From the NCBI RefSeq assembly GCF_037327425.1, contig NZ_CP147846.1, positions 2,914,001 through 2,978,000 of the forward strand: DNA of 64,000 nucleotides. The letters are read 5' to 3'. The notes below the pieces were generated by a model that ran no database searches, was not told the DNA's origin, and was given only the letters and a program-made list of their open reading frames with translations. Made by a program: the position numbers and the translations under genes. Positions 1 to 9,320 of the stretch are shown in pieces (position 1 is the first letter of the stretch; each line of letters begins with the position of its first letter). The DNA comes from Rhodococcus sovatensis (GTDB taxonomy: Bacteria; Actinomycetota; Actinomycetes; Mycobacteriales; Mycobacteriaceae).

Positions 1-545
1 GCGTTGATCTCCGCGGGGAGCAACGGTGTCCCCGACACCCAGCGCTGATACAGATTCTCGTACGGGTCGCCGTCGGTGAACGAGTAACCGTGCGAGGTGA
101 ACACCCGTTCCACCGCCTGGGCTTTCTCCTCGATCGGAGCACGGACGACCTGTCGTGACGATGAATCGAGCACCACGAGTTCCTTACCGTCCACGAACAC
201 CGTCGCGGCCTCGGACCGGTGGAACTCTGCGGTCTCACCGTCTCGAGTCACACGAAACCCCGACTCCGCGACGACCACCCGGAGGCTCTCGTACAACGCG
301 AATGCCACGAACGCAGCACCGAGAACCACGCCGACAGCCGCAAGAACGTACTGCGCCCACCAACTCGACCACGTGGCCACGAGTTCGAACGGGCCCTGAA
401 ACGGTATCCATGCCAGCGTCGTCACCCATGATGCGAGGGACGGGAGAAAGAACCCGAGCGTACCACCGACCAGGGGTGCAACTACGCCGAGAAACACACG
501 GTCACCGGTCGAGAGCCACAGAACCGACTCATTCTTGTTCGCCAT
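1..545 (-). CDS. YqeB-like membrane protein, C-terminus cut by window edge
   Basis: The reading frame opens with ATG at 545 and runs off the left edge, giving about 181 residues without a stop. Two hydrophobic segments lie near residues 16-40 and 63-90, separated by a short Trp-rich loop (AWIPFQGPFEL). A soluble part follows with a beta-rich pattern (FRVTRDGETAEFHRSEA, then VFVDGKELVVLD) resembling a PH-like fold. From memory this matches the YqeB family of actinobacterial membrane proteins, whose function is unknown. The upstream neighbour is the response regulator, which is also on the minus strand. The family call is moderately sure. Confidence 0.6.
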   Translation of the reverse strand, partial: MANKNESVLWLSTGDRVFLGVVAPLVGGTLGFFLPSLASWVTTLAWIPFQGPFELVATWSSWWAQYVLAAVGVVLGAAFVAFALYESLRVVVAESGFRVTRDGETAEFHRSEAATVFVDGKELVVLDSSSRQVVRAPIEEKAQAVERVFTSHGYSFTDGDPYENLYQRWVSGTPLLPAEIN

Positions 546-611
546 GCTCACAACGCTAGCCAGCTGAACAACAACCCAACAGTCTCCGAAAGTCTACGGA
601 GCTCGCTGCTG

Positions 612-1259
612 TCAATCGATACGCCGATTGTGAGCCCATCGGGTCAGCGCATTCCGGTTCGATTGCTGTGTCTTCCTGAGCACGTTCGACGCGTGGGTTT
701 CGACGGTCTTGACCGAGATGAACAGGTCCTCGGCGATCTCACGATAGGTATACCCACGTGCCAACAGCCGCAAGACCTCGAGCTCACGAGGAGTCAGCGA
801 ATCGAGTTCCGGATCGAGCGGGGGTTCCGGTGCTGCCGACTTCCCGGTGAACGAGTCGAGTACGAACCCTGCCAGGCGCGGCGAGAACACCGCGTCTCCC
901 CCGGCGACGCGTCGAACACCGTCGGCCAGTTCGGATCCGGAGATGGTCTTGGTGACATACCCACGCGCGCCTGCGCGGATGACGGCGATGACGTCCTCGG
1001 CGGCGTCGGACACCGACAGGGCAAGGCATACCGGACCGGCCCCGATCCGACCGAGCACTGCGACGCCACCTCCGTCGGGCATATGCACGTCGAGCAGTAC
1101 GACATCAGGTTTCGTCGCAGCGATTCCGGCTACGGCATCGGCGACACCTCCTGCTTCCCCCACCACTTCGATGTCGCTCTCACGTCCGAGTTCGGCTCGT
1201 ACACCGGAACGGAACACTGCATGATCGTCGACGAGAAAGACACGGAAGGTGTCGGTCAC
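612..1259 (-). CDS. LuxR/NarL-family two-component response regulator
   Basis: This 215-residue protein has an N-terminal receiver domain (about residues 5-120) with acidic residues D11-D12, the phospho-acceptor D57 in VVLLDVHMP, and the conserved K near 104 (YVTKTISGSEL). A C-terminal LuxR-type helix-turn-helix follows (about 150-210; LTPRELEVLRLLARGYTYRE, then KTVETHASNVL). It is a DNA-binding transcription factor activated by phosphorylation. The start at 1259 overlaps the end of the histidine kinase gene by 4 bases, so the two are translationally coupled and form a cognate pair. Target genes cannot be read from the sequence, though the divergent PspC gene is an obvious candidate. Confidence 0.93.
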   Translation of the reverse strand: MTDTFRVFLVDDHAVFRSGVRAELGRESDIEVVGEAGGVADAVAGIAATKPDVVLLDVHMPDGGGVAVLGRIGAGPVCLALSVSDAAEDVIAVIRAGARGYVTKTISGSELADGVRRVAGGDAVFSPRLAGFVLDSFTGKSAAPEPPLDPELDSLTPRELEVLRLLARGYTYREIAEDLFISVKTVETHASNVLRKTQQSNRNALTRWAHNRRID

Positions 1260-2548
1260 CTTGGCTGCTCCTGCGGTATCGGTTGCTCAGTGGTCTTCAC
1301 GCGTGCTGCATGAGTATCTTCTACGACAGTGCGGGGCATCAGAATTCGAACCTCCGTCCCTTTGCCTACCTGCGAGCGTACCGACACCTCCCCTCCGCGG
1401 CGTTCGATTCTTCCCCGAATCGAACGGGTAAGGCCCTGTCTGTCCAGCGGAACGAGGTTCTCGTCGAAGCCTGTTCCTCTGTCTCGGACGAAGACCGTCA
1501 CCTTGTCCGGTTCGGTCTCGGCGAACAAATCGATATTGGTCTCACCGGAATGTTTCGCGGCGTTGACGAGCGCTTCACGGGTCGCGCCGAGCAACGCGGT
1601 GAAATGCTCACGCTGCAACCCCGAAGTGGAGTCGTCTCCCGACAGCTGTACGTCACCGACCGTGATGGGTCTGACCGTGACTCCGTGCTGATCCTCGACC
1701 TCGCCCGCGATGGTCTTGAGCGCTTCGGCAAGTGAGGAGTGGTCGGGATCTCCACCTTCGAACAACCACTTACGGAGTTCGCGTTCCTGACCGCGTGCCA
1801 GTCGCATCACTTCCTGTGGTTGATCGGATTGCTTCTGTATCAACGCCAGCGTCTGCAACACCGAGTCGTGGAGATGCGAGGCGATCTCTTCTCGCTCTTC
1901 GTTGCGAATTCGAGCCGAACGCTCGGAATTCAAGGTGCGCCACATCCGCAACCATAGCGGAACAGTGAGTAGAGCAGCACCGACGAGGGTGACGATGACG
2001 GCCAGCAACGACGAACGGACAGAGGCTATATCGACACGCGCCAGCACCACGACGCCGAGGCCGAGCACGATGAGAGTCGCGCCGCCGACGACTCGAGCCC
2101 AACTCAGCACAGTCGGTTTCTTCGGCATCCCGAGGATCGAACGCGGACCGTCGGAATCGAACTCTCGCCATACCAGCGCCGCACCGACCACGACGACGAC
2201 GATCGGCACGAGAGCCGACGCTGCCGTCCCGTCCAAGAGCCATGCCAGACCTGCTGCAAGACCCAGGCCGAGCGCTGCCAGACCGAGGGCCCGCTGCCGC
2301 TCGGTTGCACTCGGTCTGTCCACGTCGGAACCCGTGGGCGTGAACATCCACAACAGTCCGTAGGCGAAAATACCGGCGCCTGCCATGACAGCGAGCAACA
2401 CGAACGCAACTCGCACCTTGAACACGTCGACACCGAGGTGATCGGACAGCCCACCGGCCACACCGCCCACGATGCGTCCGCCGCCGCGCCGGTGGAACAC
2501 GACCGATTCGGGGCCCGCGGACGAGGGCAGTGGATTGACAGGGTGCAC
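1256..2548 (-). CDS. Histidine kinase with N-terminal PspC domain
   Basis: This 430-residue membrane sensor kinase starts at GTG 2548. Residues 15-70 form a PspC-type domain (GRIVGGVAGGLSDHLGV, then a membrane helix). Further membrane segments lie near 88-106, 112-126, 152-170 and 180-200. The HisKA_3 dimerisation and phosphotransfer region is near 215-285 with H227 in the SHLHDSV motif. A HATPase domain follows at about 310-415 (VNAAKHSG as N box, VRDRGTGFDE as G1). It phosphorylates the response regulator encoded just downstream. PspC fused to a NarL-type kinase is a known actinobacterial layout tied to envelope stress. The actual signal is inferred, not seen. Confidence 0.9.
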   Translation of the reverse strand: MHPVNPLPSSAGPESVVFHRRGGGRIVGGVAGGLSDHLGVDVFKVRVAFVLLAVMAGAGIFAYGLLWMFTPTGSDVDRPSATERQRALGLAALGLGLAAGLAWLLDGTAASALVPIVVVVVGAALVWREFDSDGPRSILGMPKKPTVLSWARVVGGATLIVLGLGVVVLARVDIASVRSSLLAVIVTLVGAALLTVPLWLRMWRTLNSERSARIRNEEREEIASHLHDSVLQTLALIQKQSDQPQEVMRLARGQERELRKWLFEGGDPDHSSLAEALKTIAGEVEDQHGVTVRPITVGDVQLSGDDSTSGLQREHFTALLGATREALVNAAKHSGETNIDLFAETEPDKVTVFVRDRGTGFDENLVPLDRQGLTRSIRGRIERRGGEVSVRSQVGKGTEVRILMPRTVVEDTHAARVKTTEQPIPQEQPR

Positions 2549-2703
2549 GTCTCCGATCCTGGCACGAATCGGACTCCTCGTGCATCAGGGTCTCCCCTGA
2601 TCTTCTCGGCTCGGACCTGCACACAGAAAATCGTCCCGACTCAGGAACAAGATCAGGGCGATCCCTGATGTTTTCGCGAGCGCCGAGCGCCACGATGGTA
2701 TCC

Positions 2704-4092
2704 ATGAGCAACGCAACCGTCTCCGAACAACTACAGCAGATGTGGCGCACTCGCCCGTATCGGTTGCCTCAGCGAGGCCACGTCGCGGGAGTCGCAGCCG
2801 GTATCGGATACCGCTACGGTGTCGATCCGGTCCTTATCCGGGTCGCCCTTGTCGTCGGAACCATCTTCGGTGGCGCCGGGATAGTCCTCTACCTTGCGGC
2901 GTGGCTGTTGTTCAGCAAGGCCGGCGACTCGGCATCGCCTGCGGAGTCCCTGATGGGAAGGGGCCACAGCTCCGAGTCCAACACCAAAGTGGTCGTTCTG
3001 GTGGTGGCGCTGATCATCGCCGTGTCGACGATCGGCCCAGTCGGGGTCGGCCTCGGCGGATCGGGTGTGATCAGCATGTTGGCCTTACTGGCCGGTCTGT
3101 GGCTGCTGCATCAGCGACAACCCGAACCTCCCGAGTTCCTCCCAGGTGGTGCTCAGGTGTACGCCCAGCAGGGATTCCCCATCTCGTTCAACACCCCGTA
3201 CACCCCGAATCCGTGGGCCGGAGCGAACTATCGACCGCCGAACTACCAGCAACAGAACTACCAGGCAGGGAGTTCGAACTACAGCCCGCCCATGTACACC
3301 CCATACACGACGCTGCCCAAGAGCTACGTCCCGACGGTGCCCGACTCGCAGGCCGAGCCGACCAAAGTGGATCTGAGCAAGTCGAACACGGAATCGGCAC
3401 CTGCCGCAGAACCGACACCACCGTCGTGGGACCCACTCGGCGTCGCGCCCTTTGCCTGGGACCTCCCCGAGCCGACCGCGGTACACGTACCCGACGTGGC
3501 AGAGAAGAAGAAGCGATCTCGGTGGACGTCGAGCTTCATCGGACTCGCCATCCTCGCTACCGCCATCACCGGCGGCGTCGCTGCCGCGACGGGCTCGGAA
3601 TGGTTGACGCCGGCACGCATCGCCGCGGTGGGACTCACCGTCGTCGCCATCGGACTACTGCTCGGTGCGTTCCTGCGCAAGGGATACGGCTTGCTGGTCG
3701 TGACCGGACCGCTGCTGGGCTTCGTCGTCCTCGCATCCATCGTCGGCCCGATCTCGTTCAACGGTCAATACGCGGGCCAGAAGGTCCATGCGCCGACCAC
3801 CGTCGCCGAACTGCAATCGAGCTACACCGTGCAGTGGGGAGACCTACAGCTCGACCTTCGAGGACTGGAGCTGACCGAAGCCAAGACGATCGCCGTATCT
3901 GTCGCCGCAGGCAACGCCACCATCCGGGTACCCGAATCGATGAACATCATCACCGAGTGCGAGGCCGTCGCCGCCGAAGCGTCGTGCGGACCCAGCGGTA
4001 TTGTCCAACAAGGAAATTCGTCCGAAGATTCACCGATCCTGACGATCGATGGATCTGCCCGGGCCGGAAACCTGGAGGTTGTTCGTGGCTGA
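2704..4092 (+). CDS. PspC domain protein with C-terminal LiaF/toastrack-like domain
   Basis: This protein has about 462 residues. An N-terminal PspC domain (about residues 15-75: GHVAGVAAGIGYRYGVDPVL plus a membrane helix) is followed by more hydrophobic helices, a Tyr/Pro/Asn-rich linker (about 145-215), a second membrane block (about 275-350) and a C-terminal soluble beta region (about 370-460) of the LiaF/toastrack kind (WGDLQLDLRGLELTEAKTI). It faces the kinase gene across a 155-bp divergent promoter region. It is probably a membrane sensor or partner in an envelope-stress response. ATGs at 2668 and 2695 are alternative starts. I chose 2704 as the compact one, without a decisive ribosome binding site. 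Confidence 0.82.
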   Translation: MSNATVSEQLQQMWRTRPYRLPQRGHVAGVAAGIGYRYGVDPVLIRVALVVGTIFGGAGIVLYLAAWLLFSKAGDSASPAESLMGRGHSSESNTKVVVLVVALIIAVSTIGPVGVGLGGSGVISMLALLAGLWLLHQRQPEPPEFLPGGAQVYAQQGFPISFNTPYTPNPWAGANYRPPNYQQQNYQAGSSNYSPPMYTPYTTLPKSYVPTVPDSQAEPTKVDLSKSNTESAPAAEPTPPSWDPLGVAPFAWDLPEPTAVHVPDVAEKKKRSRWTSSFIGLAILATAITGGVAAATGSEWLTPARIAAVGLTVVAIGLLLGAFLRKGYGLLVVTGPLLGFVVLASIVGPISFNGQYAGQKVHAPTTVAELQSSYTVQWGDLQLDLRGLELTEAKTIAVSVAAGNATIRVPESMNIITECEAVAAEASCGPSGIVQQGNSSEDSPILTIDGSARAGNLEVVRG

Positions 4093-4330
4093 AACATGGC
4101 AGTACGGAGACAGTGACGAGGACACGGCCGAGCAGAACAGCGCGCGGACCCGCCCATCGGCGCTGTTGTTCCTGGTCGGGTTGGCAGCACTGATCGTCAG
4201 CGTCAGCGCCCTGATAGGGCCGACCGCGCTCGAGGCTCTCAGCGACGTCCAGTTCCGCTGGGTGTTCGTCGTCGCGGCAATCGTCGTCGGACTGGCACTA
4301 CTGATTGCCCCTAACCGCAAGGGCAAGTAG
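4085..4330 (+). CDS. Small two-helix membrane protein
   Basis: This is an 81-residue protein of unknown function. The GTG start at 4085 has a good GGAGG about 8 bases upstream and overlaps the end of the PspC gene by 8 bases, so the two are cotranscribed and probably coupled. After a polar, acidic N-terminus (about 25 residues) there are two membrane helices (LLFLVGLAALIVSVSALIG and VFVVAAIVVGLALLIAP) and a basic tail (NRKGK). Its position suggests a role with the PspC/LiaF-like protein. No family was recognised. Confidence 0.75.
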   Translation: MAETWQYGDSDEDTAEQNSARTRPSALLFLVGLAALIVSVSALIGPTALEALSDVQFRWVFVVAAIVVGLALLIAPNRKGK

Positions 4331-4336
4331 AGCTCT

Positions 4337-5929
<1,593 letters not shown>

Positions 5930-5980
5930 CGGGTCAGTCTAGTGGGGCCGAATGCCTGCTGAAGACGCAGCACACATCGA

Positions 5981-7738
5981 TCACGCAGCACCGGTGGTCG
6001 CGGGCTTGGGGCTGCGGATCTCGACGATCGGCAGTCGCAGCGCAGCAGGCGCAGAGACCGGCACGACGGGATTGTTCGGTGGGATCGGATCGATCCGCTC
6101 GTACGTCGAACCCTGCCTCGGACGCAGGTCCTGCTCACCCTTGTTCGGCCACAGTGCCGCCGAACGCTCCGCCTGCGCACTGATGGTCAGCGATGGATTG
6201 ACACCGAGGTTGGCCGACACCGCGGAGCCGTCGACGACGAACATCGTCGGGTAGCCGTAGACGCGGTGATACGGATCGATGACGCCATGCTCGGCGTCGG
6301 ACGCGATGGCACAACCTCCGAGGAAGTGCGCGGTCAGCGGAATGTTGAACAGCTCGCCCCACGTACCGCCCGCGACGCCGCCGATCTTCTTCGCGATGCG
6401 ACGGGTGGCGTCGTTGCCCTCGGGAATCCACGTCGGGTTCGGTTCGCCGTGGCCCTGTTTGCTCGAGACCTTGCGACCGAACAACCCACGCTTGGTGAAG
6501 GTGGTGATCGAATTGTCGAGGTTCTGCATCACGAGAGCGATGATCGTGCGCTCGCTCCAGTTCTTCGTGTTGACCACCCGCACGAAATCGAGCGGGTGGG
6601 AGACGAGGGCGATGAGGAATTTGAGCCAGCGTGGAATCCGTCCGCCGCCGTCGGTCATGAGCGTCTGCAGCAGGCCCATCGCGTTGGAACCCTTGCCGTA
6701 GCGAACCGGTTCGATGTGAGTGGTGGGCGACGGGTGGAACGACGAGGTGATTGCAACACCGCGGGTCAGATCCATCGTTGGATCGACCTTCAGTTTCGCG
6801 GCACCGACGATCGACTCGGAGTTGGTGCGGGTGAGCTCGCCGAGCTTGTCGGACAACCGCGGCAACGCGCCCTCGTCCTTCATCTTGTGCAGCAGGTTCT
6901 GCGTGCCCCAGGTGCCTGCGGCGAGCACGACGTTGGCCGCCGAGTACGTCTTCGGATGCTTGCGAACCCATGTACCGGTCCGCTCCGTCGCGACGTCCCA
7001 CGAACCGTCCGGCAATGCGCGGAGTCCACTCACGGTAGTCATCGGGATGATGTCCGCACCTGCTCGTTCGGCGAGCGCCAGATAGTTCTTGAGAAGCGTG
7101 TTCTTTGCGCCGTGACGGCAGCCGGTCATGCACTCGCCGCACTCGATGCAGCCGGTTCGCTCCGGTCCGGCACCGCCGAAGTACGGGTCGCTGACCTTCT
7201 TGCCCGGTTCGTCTCCGAAGAACACGCCGACGGGAGTCTGAATGAAGGTGTCACCGACGCCCATATCTTCGGCGACGGACTTCATGACGACATCGGAAGG
7301 CGTCATATGTGGGTTTCGTACAACACCGAGCATGCGGGTTGCCTGGTCGTAGAACGGCGTGAGCTCGCTGTTCCAGTCGGTGATGTGGGCCCACTGCTTG
7401 TCTTTGAAGAACGGCTCAGGCGGCTGGTAGAGGGTGTTCGCGTAATTCAGTGAACCACCACCGACGCCTGCACCAGCAAGAATGAGGCAGTCGTGCAGAA
7501 GATGAACGCGCTGAATACCGAAACAGCCGAGCTTGGGCGCCCAGAGGAATCGCTTCAGATCCCAGCTGGTCTTCGCAAAGTCCTTGTCCTCGTACCGCCG
7601 TCCGGCTTCGAGGATTCCAACCTTGTACCCCTTCTCGACGAGGCGCAGCGCCGTCACGCTTCCACCGAATCCAGATCCGACGATCAGGACGTCGTAGTCC
7701 GTTGTGCGAGTCTGTGAACTCCGGGTCTGTGAACTCAT
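5981..7738 (-). CDS. choD: GMC-type cholesterol oxidase-like flavoprotein (ChoD family)
   Basis: This 585-residue FAD-dependent oxidoreductase has an N-terminal Rossmann motif (VLIVGSGFGGSVTALRL, residues 17-33) and a C-terminal GMC substrate and FAD region (AHFLGGCAIASD; GVNPSLTISAQAERSA). The start at ATG 7738 is supported by GGAGG just upstream. A longer frame to 7822 has no such site. Cysteines C197, C200, C203 and C207 (CIECGECMTGC) look like an iron-sulphur ligand set. I remember a similar motif in mycobacterial ChoD, whose activity on cholesterol is disputed. The true substrate is therefore uncertain. The protein has no secretion signal, unlike the secreted rhodococcal cholesterol oxidase. 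Confidence 0.82.
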   Translation of the reverse strand: MSSQTRSSQTRTTDYDVLIVGSGFGGSVTALRLVEKGYKVGILEAGRRYEDKDFAKTSWDLKRFLWAPKLGCFGIQRVHLLHDCLILAGAGVGGGSLNYANTLYQPPEPFFKDKQWAHITDWNSELTPFYDQATRMLGVVRNPHMTPSDVVMKSVAEDMGVGDTFIQTPVGVFFGDEPGKKVSDPYFGGAGPERTGCIECGECMTGCRHGAKNTLLKNYLALAERAGADIIPMTTVSGLRALPDGSWDVATERTGTWVRKHPKTYSAANVVLAAGTWGTQNLLHKMKDEGALPRLSDKLGELTRTNSESIVGAAKLKVDPTMDLTRGVAITSSFHPSPTTHIEPVRYGKGSNAMGLLQTLMTDGGGRIPRWLKFLIALVSHPLDFVRVVNTKNWSERTIIALVMQNLDNSITTFTKRGLFGRKVSSKQGHGEPNPTWIPEGNDATRRIAKKIGGVAGGTWGELFNIPLTAHFLGGCAIASDAEHGVIDPYHRVYGYPTMFVVDGSAVSANLGVNPSLTISAQAERSAALWPNKGEQDLRPRQGSTYERIDPIPPNNPVVPVSAPAALRLPIVEIRSPKPATTGAA

Positions 7739-7940
7739 GGTGACCTCCGCCTCGTACGTACTGCAGCCGGCTTCGACAGCTCGGTACACACTCCCAATCC
7801 GATATGACTCGAACCACACCATAGATGACAGCAGACCGTTAACTGACTACAACCTTGTGACAGCTGACACAACGAGTGTAGCTGTAACCTGGAGTATCAC
7901 CAACTGAGGCAAGGCTCAGTCCGTCCGTTCGAACCCCCAC

Positions 7941-7967
7941 AGTGACCGAATGACCCATTCGGTCACT
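7941..7967. promoter_or_regulatory. Perfect 11-bp inverted repeat, candidate operator
   Basis: The arms AGTGACCGAAT and ATTCGGTCACT flank the 5-base spacer gaccc. The symmetry and size fit a TetR-type or other dimeric repressor operator. No T-run follows on either strand, which argues against a terminator. It lies about 200 bases upstream of the choD-like start. The regulator is not in the neighbourhood, so the link is inference. Confidence 0.5.
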
Positions 7968-8071
7968 CCGCGAGCCGCACGCGCACCTTCCAGCCCACGC
8001 ACACGTTGCAACCCGCGCCCTCGCTGCAACCTGCGCGGCCGGACGGCCGGTCACCCGGAAAGCACACGAAA

Positions 8072-8107
8072 AAGGCGCGTACCCCGACCGATCGGGGTAC
8101 GCGCCTT
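8072..8107 (-). terminator. Rho-independent terminator of guaB3
   Basis: A perfect 14-bp stem (8072-8085 with 8094-8107) has an 8-base loop. Read on the minus strand it is followed by TTTTT, and it lies just after the guaB3 stop. Confidence 0.92.
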
Positions 8108-8124
8108 CGACAACTCAGCAGAGA

Positions 8125-9264
8125 TCAGGCCCTGACGTTCAAGCCCACCTTCTGGAATTCCTTGAGGTCCGAGTAGCCGGACTTTGCCATCGAGCGGCGC
8201 AGACCGCCCACGAAGTTGATCGAACCGTACGGCTCACTGGACGGTCCGTGCAACACCTGGTCCAGGCTCGGACGGTCTTCGGTTGCGACGGGAAGTAGCG
8301 CGCCTCGCGGCATGGACGGGTGCGCGGCTGCCGATGGCCAGTACCAACCGCGTCCGGGAGCCTCAGCGGCAGCAGCGAGCGGTGCGCCGAGTACCGCGGC
8401 ATCGGCACCACAGGCGATGGCCTTCGCCAGGTCGCCGGAAGTGGTGATGTCACCGTCGGCGATGACGTGGACATAGCGTCCACCGGTCTCGTCCAGGTAG
8501 TCCCGACGCGCTGCGGCGGCATCGGCGATGGCGGTAGCCATCGGAACGCCGATGCCGAGGACCTCACCGGTCGTGGTGCTGCCCTCGACCGACCCGTACC
8601 CGACGATGACACCTGCGGCACCGGTCCGCATCAGGTGAAGCGCTGTGCGGTGATCGCTCACCCCGCCTGCGATGACAGGTACGTCGAGTTCGGCGATGAA
8701 CGTCTTGAGGTTCAGCGGCTCTTCGTCACCGTGCGCAACATGCTCGGCGGAGATGATGGTGCCCGCGATGACAAGCAGGTCGATTCCGGCGGCAACGAGA
8801 GCCGGAGTCAGGCTCTTCGCGGACTGCGGGCTGACTCGCACGGCGACGGTCACGCCCGATGCCCGTACCTGGGCGACCGCTGCTGCCAACAGATCGGGCT
8901 GCAACGGTGCAGCGTGCAACTTCTGCAGGAACGCGACGGGCGCGTCGGCCTCGAAGTCGTTCTCGGCGATCGCGACCAGCTCGTCGAGCTTCGCTTGGAC
9001 GTCGGGATGCCGGGCCCACAGACCTTCACCGTTGATGACACCGAGCCCGCCGTGCTTGCCCAGTTCGATCGCGAACTCAGGCGATACGAGTGCGTCGGTC
9101 GGGTGGGCAAGAACCGGGATGTCGAATCGGTAGGCGTCGAGCTGCCAGGCGGTGGAGACTTCCTTCGACGAACGAGTACGGCGCGACGGCACGATGTCGA
9201 TGTCGTCGAGCTGGTAGGTTCGCCGGGCTTCTCTGCCCATGCCGATTTCAACGAGGTCGCGCAC
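8125..9264 (-). CDS. guaB3: GuaB3 family IMP dehydrogenase-related protein
   Basis: This 379-residue TIM-barrel protein belongs to the IMPDH/GMP reductase superfamily. It has no CBS domains. The N-terminus EIGMGREARRTYQLDDIDIV and the C-terminus MAKSGYSDLKEFQKVGLNV are typical of the actinobacterial GuaB3 group. The region equivalent to the catalytic loop reads GYGSVEGSTTTGEVLGIGVP and has no cysteine, unlike GPGSICTTR in the neighbouring guaB2. Ordinary IMP dehydrogenation is therefore unlikely. The gene follows guaB2 with a 56-base gap on the same strand, so they probably share a transcript. The biochemical role in this phylum is not settled to my knowledge. Confidence 0.92.
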   Translation of the reverse strand: MRDLVEIGMGREARRTYQLDDIDIVPSRRTRSSKEVSTAWQLDAYRFDIPVLAHPTDALVSPEFAIELGKHGGLGVINGEGLWARHPDVQAKLDELVAIAENDFEADAPVAFLQKLHAAPLQPDLLAAAVAQVRASGVTVAVRVSPQSAKSLTPALVAAGIDLLVIAGTIISAEHVAHGDEEPLNLKTFIAELDVPVIAGGVSDHRTALHLMRTGAAGVIVGYGSVEGSTTTGEVLGIGVPMATAIADAAAARRDYLDETGGRYVHVIADGDITTSGDLAKAIACGADAAVLGAPLAAAAEAPGRGWYWPSAAAHPSMPRGALLPVATEDRPSLDQVLHGPSSEPYGSINFVGGLRRSMAKSGYSDLKEFQKVGLNVRA

Positions 9265-9320
9265 GCGCGCCCCTTTCTCGAGAAGTGTCGTGGATCTTCA
9301 AGTGCGAGGCCGAAAGGCGG

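Larger units (their letters stand above)
7739..8124. other. Intergenic region between choD-like gene and guaB3
   Basis: These 386 bases hold no credible gene. The part nearest 7739 should carry the promoter of the choD-like gene. Around 7858-7895 there is a loose inverted arrangement (tgacagctgacac versus agtgtagctgtaa). A perfect 11-bp inverted repeat lies at 7941-7967, and the guaB3 terminator at 8072-8107. Confidence 0.7.

Noticed and set aside
2742..4193. A 483-codon frame overlapping the PspC gene on the same strand
   Set aside because: It is very Arg-rich with no domain, a typical out-of-frame shadow in GC-rich DNA. The PspC frame has clear domains.
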